The notes under the pieces were generated by a model. That model worked only from the letters and a program-made list of their open reading frames with translations. It did no database searches and had not been told where the DNA came from. From assembly GCA_002633005.1 (NCBI GenBank), contig NMRA01000474.1, forward strand, positions 62,001-126,000: a stretch of DNA of 64,000 nt, written 5' to 3'. Below, one piece after another: positions 49,201 to 60,115 of this stretch. The DNA comes from Phoronis australis (taxonomy: Eukaryota; Phoronida; Phoronidae). Position 1 is the stretch's first letter; every line of letters starts with the position of its first letter. The position numbers and the translations under genes are program-made.

Positions 49201-52200
49201 GGGGACCTGATTCTAGATTAGAGGTCGAATGTATTGATGAGGATGCAGTCTAGCTGATGACAGCACACTACATCCGAGTTTCAGGTAATTTACTTTGGCA
49301 TGCCTTTATGAATAGGGTTGACTTGGTGCTTAGCTGGTGTGTGGGTTGCTGTCCTCAGAATTCCTGTGATTTCCTAAGAGACCAGACTGGGATAAAGCAC
49401 CTCCCCTAGCCCATGCCTCCATGTAGCAAGTTCTGCTATTCTGATGGGAAGCTAATTTTTGCGGTGCATAAAACTTTAATAACTCTTGGAGTGATAATGA
49501 ACACACTCTTGTTGACACTATACGGGGTGAGATGAAGAGCATGGCCAGTCAGTAGATTGACACATACATTACAAAATGGGATGAATTGAAAAGAATGGCC
49601 AGTTGATTCAAAGACATTATAGTTATATAGAGTATCTTTGGTAGATTGACACATAGATTGCAATACAGGGTGAGGTGAATGCAACCCGTTCATTGTGAAC
49701 AAAATTTCTAATGAGAAACAAACAAAGACTTCCAGGAGTAAGCAGAACACAATTCCATACAAGTGAATTTAAATATACCAAAAACGCTTACCTCTTCATA
49801 ATTACTATTAAGTTCTAGTAAACCGGACTGTAACTTGCTAACATTTTCTTGCAATGATTCATTTTCCAGCTCTAGTCTATTTTTACTCTCCGTTAAACTG
49901 CTCAATTCCTCTTGCTTAGATTTCACACTACTCTCGAGCTGCGACACGTTTTCTGTTGCGGTTTCGAGTAAAGTCATTTTTTCCTGAAGATAGCTTCGAC
50001 ATGAAGATAACTCTTCTTCTCTGTTCAGCAGCTGAAATGAGCAAGCATGTCATAAATGGATGGTAAACACACTGGGTAATTATTTGCTGTCAATGAAAAT
50101 TTGGCATTGTCAGTCACAACGTAACAAACATGTGGCAGGCTAAATTGAAAGACATTTCACGTCTGCTAGCGTGCTGCAACACAATTAGAAAAGGATGGCA
50201 AACATTTAGTCAATAAGATTTTCTTGCGCTATGATGAAAACAACACGAAATCGGAGAATGTCAATTCAATCACCTGCCGAAGTCATAACAGTGTTACAGT
50301 ATTAAACACCTCTCCAGTGAGCGCATTAATGACAAAAAGTGCGGCCTATTATGCTACGCTTTTAGCCAAGGTGTGAACAGTGAAGAAATATGTTCACTTG
50401 GGAGACAAATCACCAATGCTTCACACGTTAATAAATGAAATACTTGAGTAGTGTCAGAAAACCCGAGAAACAATCTAAATAAGGTTGTTACAATCACAAC
50501 AATCAAGTGGCGGAGATGAAACTGAGGGTGAAAATGAATGTGGATGACAGCGATGGATAGACAGGCGTACACAGCTAGAGCAAAATAAAATTAGCACTAC
50601 CCTGAACATACTGGGAAAAAAGGAGGCTGGGCTTCACCTGTCAATCATTACTGGGAATTGCTAAATGAATGCCCGGCAAGGACTGTATTAACAGTCGGCA
50701 CCAAGATGATTAACTTTTCTTTAATATGGTGTGACTGCTTGAAAAAGTGTTCAATGTTGAATTAATATAGAAAATAATAGTCATGCCTTGTCACAATCCA
50801 TGTACAAAGACAGAGACCTTAGATATAATGCTAGTGTTTGCTAGAGCCCTCTTGTTTTCAAAAGAATGTTTCTGTCTGAGAAACAAGGTAACAAAACATT
50901 CAGTTTGGTCCAGATACTAATAACTAACCATATAAGGAACAAAAGAGGTTGAACGTCTCCTGTCAATCACTACTCACTGACTGATCATACCACAACGAAT
51001 AACTCACCACCAACACACCCATAACCATATAAAGAACTAAGAGGCGGGGTTTCTCCTGCCAGTCACTACTCACTAAGTGTTTCACCTTGGCAAGCTCCTG
51101 TGATGTCAGTCCTTGGAGCTCATCATTTGCCTCTTCAGTTTTATAATACTTTTCCTTGTAAGACTCTGCTTCCTTCAGCTTTTCATCCATCTCTGCCTTC
51201 TCCTACAATATAGACATAAGCTGGTCACTCACAGCCTCTCTAACCCTGCGTTCTCCTACAATATAGACATAAGCTGGTCACTTACAGCCTCTCTAACCCC
51301 ATCTTTTGATTCATAACTTAGAGCACTGATCACTATGAAATTGGCCTCCATTTGTTCCTTATTCAAATTAGGGATGACTTATGGGCTTATAGAAACAACT
51401 GGACATCACTTACTATTTTTGACCATGTTCATCAAGTTGGCTTGTCACGCCGAGTCATTTTATGTGTCGAGCAAGATCTCAAGTAATATACTAACAGAGC
51501 TCTTTCCACAGCCAGAACTATTTCTCATGTGAATAAGGAACATGTTGGGACCAAACTCTTAGCAGTAATTGGTCTATCAAAAGTTAATTTCTTTGATGGA
51601 AAGCAAGTTTTTATCAGCTTTAGTATTTTTACAGTGCCCTACAAAATACTGATTGATACCAATGATTCAACAAAATGGAAATGAATTAGAAAGATAGCAC
51701 AGCTATGTGCACAAATGCATATACATGTTTTAACTAACATTCCTGATATAACAAAAATTTTAGCTTGTGCCTGAGTAAAGTTTACTTTCTTACTATGTTT
51801 TAATTCTACTGTTTGATAACGTCTAGTACATAGACAGGAGCACAGCAAGGCACTGCTCGCACCTGCAGCAACCTTAACCCCCAACCAGAGTTATAAAATA
51901 CTTTTTCGCTTCAATTACAACAGGTCTGATAATCCTTTAGGTTCGGTTCAGGTGAAATTCTCAACCTTGGTTCTCCATTCTAATACACTTCAGTTGAAAG
52001 CTGCTATGAACCAGCCTTCAGTCAAAAAGTAACTTATGATATCGGCCACTTGTAACTCGTTCCCTATTCGGACCTAGAATTACACGGCTTCTGGGCTTGG
52101 GAAAAACGGACGGATCGTCATTGCTCAAGACCAGGCTGGACAAGACAAACTTCTTAAGCACTGGTTGGATATAGTAAATCTTGATTCAGAGAACCAGGTA

Positions 52201-54909
52201 ATCATTGAATATCACGCCAGTTATTTCGTGGATGAAACCGGTCATCTAAATCAGGGTCCACTATATCACCCAGTGCCACCTATTGAGCCTGGCCTCCAAC
52301 AGTAATGCAGTATTTGCTCCTCCTAAGAATAGAAACCACTTCTAATTTAAATAAAGAACAAGTTGAGACTGGTTTGTTCCATAACTGTAACGATAAGCTT
52401 CCTAAATCAAAAAATTAATAATTTTGACTGAAGACAAGTTCATATCTGCATGTTTACAGTATCTTTTCATTGCTGTTTGTTAGGCCACGTTACCTTTTGG
52501 ACCTGAAGTACAAAAGCTGCCATTTCCTCCTCCTTTTTCTGAAGAGCGAGAGTGAAACCTTCGGACAACTTGGCGCGGCTGGCTTGCTGCTGTTCATTAA
52601 TCTCTTGGACCCGTTTGAGCGAGGCTGAAAATAGAAAGAGAATAACAACATCAAGCAGGTGAAGCTCCAACCACACAGGTAATAAAATAAGTCCACAACT
52701 GGGCACAGCCCTGAGTTATATCAACACACGACAAATTAGATCAACAGACAAAAGTAATCGAGCTACAGTTCAAGACAATTACAGTAAACATTCCGATGTG
52801 TGCTTCGCTAAAAGCATTAGTCATGCTTACTCGATTAGCAGACTGCGAAAGGAGGATGTTAGAAAAAATGAGTTTTGGTAATTATTTTAGACAGAAATTG
52901 ATGAGACTTTACGGTCCACTATCACATGAGCAATGAGGAACAACATACGACCTGATACATTCAAGTTCCACCCTTCAACTACAGAATGATCTCCGGAAAA
53001 TTACCATCAGTTTGTTTCTCCAGCGCTTGTTCTAACTTGTCAATCATCTTCACTTTTTCTTTTATAGTTGATGCATATTCTGAAAGACGAAGAGGCATGA
53101 TTCCGTCAGTACAAATGGTACCTTGTAGGTAAAACCCAACTCCTCAAGGTTTTGTTTTTCAACAGCTAAACAAAATGTTACACACGTTTGAAGGTAAGTT
53201 TACTGCGTGATAAAGCATAATATTCACATCTGGACAGTCCTCTAATCAGGAACATCAAATAGTTCAACAAAACAGAACCAAAGGAATGCTTCTGAACAGC
53301 AGTCCACACATTCTTCATGCGGAAATTTGTAGAACATGGAATGTTTCGGATGAATAGTGAAAAGACAGAAACTATGCTATTACGATACCATCAAGCTCAT
53401 TGCATACATGACGTGACACAATTTTAAATGAGATTAGCCATGTGGCATAGTGTGCAACAAGCTTTAAAAACATTCAGCAAATCTCCAACAAAACTGAACC
53501 TCCAGAGTCAAGTGGTTACTAAATAATACTCAGAAGGCCAACTGACCGCTGATTTTTGATTCTAGTTTCTTCACTTGGTCAGTCCTCTTCATTAGCATAG
53601 CTAGCACCTCCTCTTTTGAGTTGGCCTATTGGATAAAAATCAACAACACAGTCATCAATCACTCTAATTAGCAGAGCTAGCACCTCCTCTTTTGAGTTGG
53701 CCTATTGGATAAAGAATCAACAACACAGTCATCAATCACTCTAATTAGCAGAGCTAGCACCTCCTCTTTTGAGTTGGCCTATTGGATAAAAATCAATGAC
53801 ACAGTCATCAATCACTCTAATTAGCACATAAGTCCTTCCCATTTGATGAAATCCTTCAGATCATTTCATAAAATCAGTTTCATGGGGCAGGTCTATACAA
53901 AACAATTCTGATCAGGTAAACGATTAGCAAGATGACAGAGAACAAATAGTTCATTAAGACAGCAAACTACTGAGTTTTGAAAAGTGGTGATTTGATATTT
54001 TTACATTACTTGATTAACAGACAGAAATACCAAAACTTGTTCCAAGATAACACAGAATCTTAACCTTTCCAGAAACGTGACAAACAAAGAATAAACTTGG
54101 TAGCAATTTTAAAAGAATTAATCGAAATGATCCTTACAGAAGACTGCGAACTGTCATGGGATGACCCCATACTGGATGCTGAGTCATTTCTCCTCAGATG
54201 TGTTTGGTCTCCTGAAGTCATTAAAAAAACATTTATGTCAGAATAGAATTAAAGTAATATTTTTCTGAAATGAAGTCAGTCCAAAGTTAACCAAACTCCA
54301 GTCAGAATAACTGGACAAATTTGACTGATAGACCATACCCAAAATCACACATATTTTCTACCTCACAACATAAAAAAAGAAAGAGAGGGCTAACTAATAT
54401 TTATCACATCTCTTCGTGTAAAATGATCCAAACATAACTTTTCGTGAAGAATTAAATTTCTGAAGCCAAACAGTTTGGAAAAGTTATCAGTTTTAGTCCA
54501 CAATATATCAATTTATTTTACCCAGTGTGTTATTGCCCTGAACCCGAGGTAATTGGTTTACTCCACACAACAGAACCTTTTATCAGATTCCTTGATCAGC
54601 AGGCAACTTGAAGATAGAACAAATCTATTGACAAAATACAAGGTGCCATGAAACCGGTGGATTCTCAAATGTTTTAAAACAATTACAGTTGTCATAGTAA
54701 CCACAAAGCTGAAGCACAGCTGAGTCACCTAGTATTTACTTACCTGCAGAATTCTTGGCCAAAGGACTGGGTGCAGGTGAGGAATGGACAGCCACAGGTG
54801 GTGCTGCCCTCTGTGTAGCAATCCTGTTGACGGGACTTGCCAATCCCGGACCGGACAGTCTTCGATCCCCATGCTCTTCCTGGATCTTTTTCTTCAAGTT
54901 GGCAAACAT
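40297..54909 (-). CDS. GOLGA1: Golgin-97 (golgin subfamily A member 1), 20 coding exons, 901 aa
   Basis: Exons in transcript order: 54909-54744, 54211-54138, 53625-53547, 53079-53005, 52624-52494, 51202-51074, 50031-49792, 49049-48954, 48357-48229, 47736-47641, 47023-46928, 46454-46359, 45430-45278, 44820-44569, 44231-44129, 43742-43561, 42624-42508, 41874-41725, 41278-41096, 40455-40297 (TAA). The coding total is 2706 nt with continuous phase. The N-terminus [12 protein letters not shown] matches golgin-97 MFAKLKKKIAEE. A Ser-rich linker is followed by a long coiled coil, including [18 protein letters not shown] and [18 protein letters not shown]. The last two exons form the GRIP domain ([38 protein letters not shown]). 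The GRIP domain binds Arl1-GTP at the trans-Golgi; the N-terminal tip captures endosome-derived carriers through TBC1D23. About 134 residues longer than the 767-aa human protein, mostly in the middle coiled coil. Confidence 0.97.
41305..41350. repeat. Short CAGA-type microsatellite
   Basis: Imperfect CAGACA/CACAGACAGACA repeats in the GOLGA1 intron, just upstream (in gene sense) of the exon at 41278-41096. Confidence 0.75.
45165..45250. repeat. Palindromic GAGAACCAGTT element in a GOLGA1 intron
   Basis: Contains TTTTATCCACTGAATAACAG, then GAACTGGTTCTCAAAATCC, GGGACCCCCGTTAGTGACCA and TTGTCAGAATTC. The reverse complement gives the same outer series as the copy at 1755. Only one arm is well preserved. 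Confidence 0.65.
51200..51302. repeat. Two-copy tandem repeat (about 48 bp) at the 5' edge of GOLGA1 exon 6
   Basis: CTCCTACAATATAGACATAA followed by GCTGGTCACT and CAGCCTCTCTAACCC occurs twice in a row, at about 51200 and 51252. The first copy spans the acceptor of the exon at 51202-51074, so a second copy of the TTGTAG acceptor lies about 50 bases upstream in the gene. Confidence 0.8.
52160..52285. repeat. Palindromic AGAGAACCAGG element (subfamily B) in a GOLGA1 intron
   Basis: GATTCAGAGAACCAGGTAAT and ATCATTGAATA on the left; GTGGATGAAACCGGTC and CTAAATCAGGGTCC on the right. TGGATATAGT and ACTATATC mark the outer ends. It closely parallels the copy at 59880-59998. Confidence 0.6.
53591..53820. 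repeat. Three-copy tandem repeat (76-77 bp) containing the acceptor and start of GOLGA1 exon 3
   Basis: Copies begin at 53591, 53667 and 53744 with ATTAGCATAGCTAGCACC or ATTAGCAGAGCTAGCACC. The first contains the 5' 35 nt of the real exon (53625-53547) plus its CCAATAG acceptor. The other two carry the same acceptor and exon start further upstream in the gene. Starting at the outermost acceptor and reading through meets a TAG, so only the innermost gives an open product. Confidence 0.9.
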
Positions 54910-55387
54910 GATTACTGTAGGGAAACACAAGAAAATGCAATGGAGAATTAGAAATTCACCAGGTGGCACTAGTGTAGCCCACAGAAATGCAGAAATGTCT
55001 GCAATCAGGTACTCGTGTGGGTTCCTCATTCTACAAGCACTGAGGTGCATTCTGACATCAATCTGTTCAGATATTGAATAGTACCACCTTCTTTCCTTAG
55101 CGCCACCTGGTGGATATCGAGTCCTCCATTCAACAACTCAGTGATGCAGGTGGAGGTAATCAATCCTTTATGAAATATCACAGGGCACTAACCTCGGAAC
55201 CCTTACCATCCAAACAAACGTTTTGGTACAATGTGCTGCATGAATAATAACCATGCTCAACGAACTGTTACCATACACAGTTTTTAGTGTGAGAACCCAG
55301 CAGTACATGGTAAGTGCGCTCGTATGTAGATTCACTTCTTCAAGCGTGTTGAGCTTGGCACATGTTGTAACTTGTAGCAAGTGGTAA

Positions 55388-55508
55388 GGTACTGCTCTCA
55401 TGGTAATGGTACTGCTCTCATGGTAATGGTTCTGCACTCATGGTAATGGTACTGCTCTCATGGTAATGGTACTGCTCTCATGTTAATGGTACTGCTCTCA
55501 TGGTAATG
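55388..55508 (+). repeat. Minisatellite with 20-bp unit, about 6 copies
   Basis: Unit TGGTAATGGTACTGCTCTCA, with variants GGTTCTGCACTCA and CATGTTAATGG. It lies about 480 bases upstream of the GOLGA1 start exon. Confidence 0.92.
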
Positions 55509-58365
55509 GTTCAGCTCAGAGAAAAGAGCCAAGCGGCCTGTTGCAAGGGTTTGTTTCCACTCAACGTTCATTTGACAAATAGTTTACACCGACTGTTTGA
55601 CAATGAGGTGTAAGTTAAGACATTGAGTTGCAGCAGGAAGACATTTTCCAGAACCGGACATTAAGTCTGGCAATAATGATGTGTCAAACATGGTCCAAGA
55701 TTAAAATTTCTGTACCTTCAACGATTTTTATTAAGAAACTTTGCTTAATAAATAAAATTTCTTAATTTTGTTGGCATGCAACTTTTGTGAATTTTGTCTT
55801 CCCAGGTTACTACCTTTTGACGCGACACCAAATTAAAAACTGCAGGTCAAAAAAAAAATTTGTATCATTCGAACTTTTGATAGATTCTTTACTCACAAAC
55901 ACAAATACTGGTAGTCAGGAGTACCAAGCTATATACTAGTACATATCAGTGCAGTCGCTGTCATTGGTTCAGTTAGTAAATTTCTGCTAACAAGCAAGTT
56001 GTAACTTAAAATTTACCAGACTTACCAGACTTTTTCAGTTTGGGTTGACATAAGAACTAAGTAAACAGAACTTCCATCACAAAAACAAATTTTGTTTTAC
56101 TACATCTACCATAACAAAATAAGTCTCAAGTTGCTCCATGTTCAAACTGAAGGTGATTTCAGGGCTTCCAAAAATTGACATTTTGCTGTAGTTGCTCAAG
56201 ACAAGGCTCTACAATTCACAGTATGTAATTTAATACAAAGATCACGGTCTTTTATACATATTACATATTTATTATCATTGATGAACAAGTACAAGAACAA
56301 AAACATGCACTCATACACGCATGCACATCTCAGGAAAAACCATTCTCGCATAAAGTAAACAGCTGCTATATGGAGACAACGTGAACAATAAAATTTTCCC
56401 ATTTCCCAGAAAAGCTGCCATACACAAAACTTTTATGTGCAATAAATTTTTCAGCATTACAGTAATTGTGAGTATATGAAAGAAACTTGTGAATTTTTTA
56501 AGAGACATATCCTTGTAAATATCAAGTGTCTCATTAACCGAGTAAGGTCTTAACGAAAAATAAAATGCCAGTTCCTTGTAAACCCAGAAATCACATAGTT
56601 GAGACTAACAGGAATTTTAGAGCCATAAGTAGCAGAAATTAAAAGTTCCTTTCTTAGACATCATGAGGATTCAGCTCAGTATCAAGAAAATTTAGTAATT
56701 TCAACATTAACTTGTCTTACTACCAAAACAATAACGTTAATTAAATCTCCCGGTAGTGTTTGACCTATGTCATGAAAAGCTTTCTAGTCAGTTAGTATTA
56801 CCCACACGCAAGATTTCTTGTGATAAGGATTCATAACCTTTTTAACTGCTTTTAAATGTTTCTAACACATCAAAGCAAGTATGTTATGCATCAAAACAAT
56901 TTATATACTTAGGATGTCAAAGCACCCAAGTAATAAGCTTACATTGTCTTTGTAACATGCAATTAATTGCCTACTTCCCTCTTTCTTATGTAATTTTACA
57001 TGGGTCCTGTTGTATTATACATGTAAACTTAATGTCTTAGACTGCATGGAGGTTCTATAACACAGTAGCACCAGCACTGTCAAGATCAGTTCTGTTCTCA
57101 TAACCGCATTTGTTTAATAATGAACAGAATTCATTTTCTTTTGAAAACTCGTATTTTCGTGCTGGAGAAAAGGAACGCTGTTCATAAGTAAAGAATGCGA
57201 TTGGTGAGAAATGAACTGAACTCAGAATAGAATTTCTTAGAAAAAGAATTGTGAATACAATATGGCGGACAAGTGAAATGTTTTATTTTGTCATTTTTGT
57301 TCGTAAAAGATGAGCAGCACAAAATATGATATATAATTTCCAAGCTGTGTACCATAGCCTTGACTACCCCCAACACAATAAACATTTTAAAAAGTGTGTC
57401 TGTTCTCAACAACCTAAGAAGCCCATGACATGAAATTATTTTTATCTGAAATTGATCAAACTTTACCGTATGATAAAGAGGCAGTATGTTATTAATGAAA
57501 ACATGCATACGAACTGCGATGAGGTCATCCTCTATAATGATCAAACAACCAGAGGCAGAATAGAATCCATCTCCCACCTCTCTGTAATATACTTGTTCAG
57601 AACAATATGCAAATCGCCCTGAGCCACTTTCACATGGTAAATCAATTAATATAATGCAGCACGATTTTAGTATTCACCATGACCTGACCACCCACATACA
57701 GGTACACATGCTTAGAAAGGCATTAGACCTTTACACAAACCAACTTGCACTAAAGGAACACGATGGGTGCCTGTTCAGTTGCAAATACGTGAATTCCGAA
57801 AAAAAAAACATCCAAATCAAGTGATTGACTTAAGGGATACTAATCCATGGTGAATTCAAATAATCCTTGTTCTGTCACTGGAAATGCATCACTGGCAACA
57901 ATTTTCCAAGTTTAAGGCAGGAATCAACTAAAAATTAACACTCCCTATGTCACAGATTGGATATCATGATTCTTGGTGGATTTTCTTTCCTCACAGTTGC
58001 CTTGTACTTCACTAAAAGCGCAGGTCACGCTTGCCTGTCTAGCCGACTTTGAAAGGGGTTTTCAAATTTCCTCAGAGGGCTTTTACAGACCATTATCTTA
58101 TTTCAGAGAATTGGGTGGAATATTGATTTTCAATACGAATTAACAATGTTAAAATCAGGGTAGACAGCTTTTAATGACTGACAGTAAACACAAATAAAAA
58201 CATTTTTACTTACAGACACTCGATGACTAAACTCATTTTGGGAGAACGTGCAAGCCTTCAAGAAATTTAACCAATACTTCAAAAGGGCAGCTAAGAACTT
58301 ATGGAAATTTTTAGAAAATAGGACCATGGGTATAAATTTTCGGGGAGCTTGTTTACAAAAATACC

Positions 58366-58603
58366 GAGGAGGCAGTGTGGCCTGGTTGATAAGTGCCCGC
58401 TTTCTTCACTCGAGGTCGTGGGTTCGAGTCCCACCAGGTCACACTGCTAAGCCCTTGAGCCAGGTTTCTAGCTCCTCAGCTCGGTTTTAACCATATATTA
58501 ATAAAGCATGAAAATATTTCCAGTTGATCAGTGCAATGGGCCCACATGCGAGGCCTGCGCACATCTGGTACAACGTGTATCAGACCGCCTGCAATTATTT
58601 TTT
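58366..58603 (+). mobile_element. tRNA-derived SINE, copy 2, with intact 14-bp target-site duplication
   Basis: The insert is flanked by perfect TTTACAAAAATACC repeats at 58352-58365 and 58604-58617. Head: GAGGCAGTGTGGCCTGGTTG (A box region) and GGTTCGAGTCCCACC (B box). Body shared with the 3391 copy: TTGAGCCAGGTTTCTAGCTC, CAGCTCGGTTTTAAC, CACATCTGGTACAACGTGTA. It ends CTGCAATTATT plus a T tract. The clean duplication shows retroposition by a LINE machinery. Confidence 0.93.
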
Positions 58604-58735
58604 TTTACAAAAATACCCACTAATCGTAAGCTTGAGCCAACACACGATGGTTATAATGGAGGCCAATTCCTAATCAAGCAGACACCTGGATGGTTTGATT
58701 CACAGGTCAGGCATCGAATCTGACTCAGTAAATAT

Positions 58736-58778
58736 CATACCCATGTGGGTTCATGCATACCCATGTGGGTTCATGCAC
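58736..58778 (+). repeat. Two-copy tandem repeat, 20-bp unit
   Basis: CATACCCATGTGGGTTCATG occurs twice in succession. Each unit contains the small palindrome CCCATGTGGG. Confidence 0.85.
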
Positions 58779-59764
58779 AAGGTATGTGTATAAAGAAACT
58801 CGAAAATCAGTGACGAGTTTGGCTTAGACCTACTCCCATCGAGTTTGAAAACCTATACATTAACAAATTTGAATGAGAGATCCGTAAAGCAAATTAAGAC
58901 AACTTTGATTTTTGGCATCAGTTCCATTCACTTATTCCAAGATACACAAACTCCACACACTTAGGAAATGAGGCCAGAAAAGAAAACTTATAAACTAAGC
59001 TAACAAAGACAAATTTCAATTTCTTAGGGTCTGTGAAAAGACTAAAAAACAGTCAAATAATGAGCACTGTAAATAATCATGGAGTTAGGCAAAATAAAAA
59101 TGGCCAGGGGTGAATCATTATCGAGGTCAATGGGAAAAACTATCAAAATTGCCTCCAAGATAATGTGCTCATAAATTCAGTGCCTCTTAAAAATAAGGTC
59201 ATGAAAGACCTTATTGTAGTGAGGCGTTATTTGACTACTCTCACTGCTGCGCTGGCCTTTAGCCGCGCACACCTTCTGTTGGCATCAGAAGTCGACTGTT
59301 GTGCGTTTTGGTGATTGCCACCGTTGGCTGTCCCAGCTCTTATGCCAGCGCTGGCCAATGAGGGCGCTACATGAATATTCAATGGCCCTTCTGCGGCCGA
59401 TACAAAAGACTGGCGCAAGGACTGGACCGGGGCTTTACGAATAATGATGATTGAACTCAACCGACTCACATATTGACCCTAGGAACCTAGGAGCACCTAT
59501 AGTGTTATTACAAGGTAAGACACTTTGGAATTTACTACATTATTGACAAGTCCGTGCATTCAATTTGTTGTATGTGAACCTGGAATCCTAGCTACTTAAT
59601 CTTATTTACATCAGTCTGGGAAGCAAGTTGAAAGTTTATTTATCCTTGCAGCTGTTTCTAATGTGTTAAATGGGTACGATTCAATGAATTAGAATTTAAA
59701 TGTCTGTCCTAATCAGTTGATAGATGGAGTCTGTGGCACTGGTCGAAAATAAACTAGAGAATTA

Positions 59765-59998
59765 GTGATGACAGCAGTCCCTGTTTTTGAGAACCAGTTT
59801 CATCCCCGTATTCCATAACAGGCCCCTTATTCAGTGGGTGTCTAGCCATGTTCTCAAAATCATATGTCGCCCCCTCTGGGTACTGGCTGGATAGCGGTCC
59901 CTGATCTAAAGAACCAGGCAACCATTGAGTAGAGGACCAGTTCTGTAGTGGATGAAACTAGTTCTCTCTAAATCAGAGACTGGTATATCCGACCAGTG
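59765..59998. repeat. Two adjacent palindromic GAGAACCAGTT-family elements
   Basis: The first (about 59770-59868) has TTTTTGAGAACCAGTTTC and GTTCTCAAAATCATATG around a CTTATTCAGTGGG centre. The second (about 59880-59998) has GGTCCCTGATCTAAAGAACC, GTAGTGGATGAAACTAGTTC and TCTAAATCAG, and is closest to the copy at 52160. Confidence 0.65.
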
Positions 59999-60047
59999 CT
60001 CATTACCTCCCCAGTAGTCGGATAGGTGGGGTCCCCGATTTAAAACC

Positions 60048-60115
60048 GATTTGAGAACCAGTCACTCCCACTGAATAAGAGGCATTATTCAGTGGGAGTA
60101 ACTGGTTCTCAAATC
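60048..60115. repeat. Near-perfect 68-bp palindrome, GAGAACCAGTT family
   Basis: Left arm 60048-60078 starts GATTTGAGAACCAGTCACTC and ends CACTGAATAA. Right arm 60085-60115 is its reverse complement with one mismatch. The loop is 6 bases (GAGGCA). Outer sequence GTAGTCGG and GGGGTCCCC resembles other copies. It is the best-preserved core of the family in the window. Confidence 0.95.
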
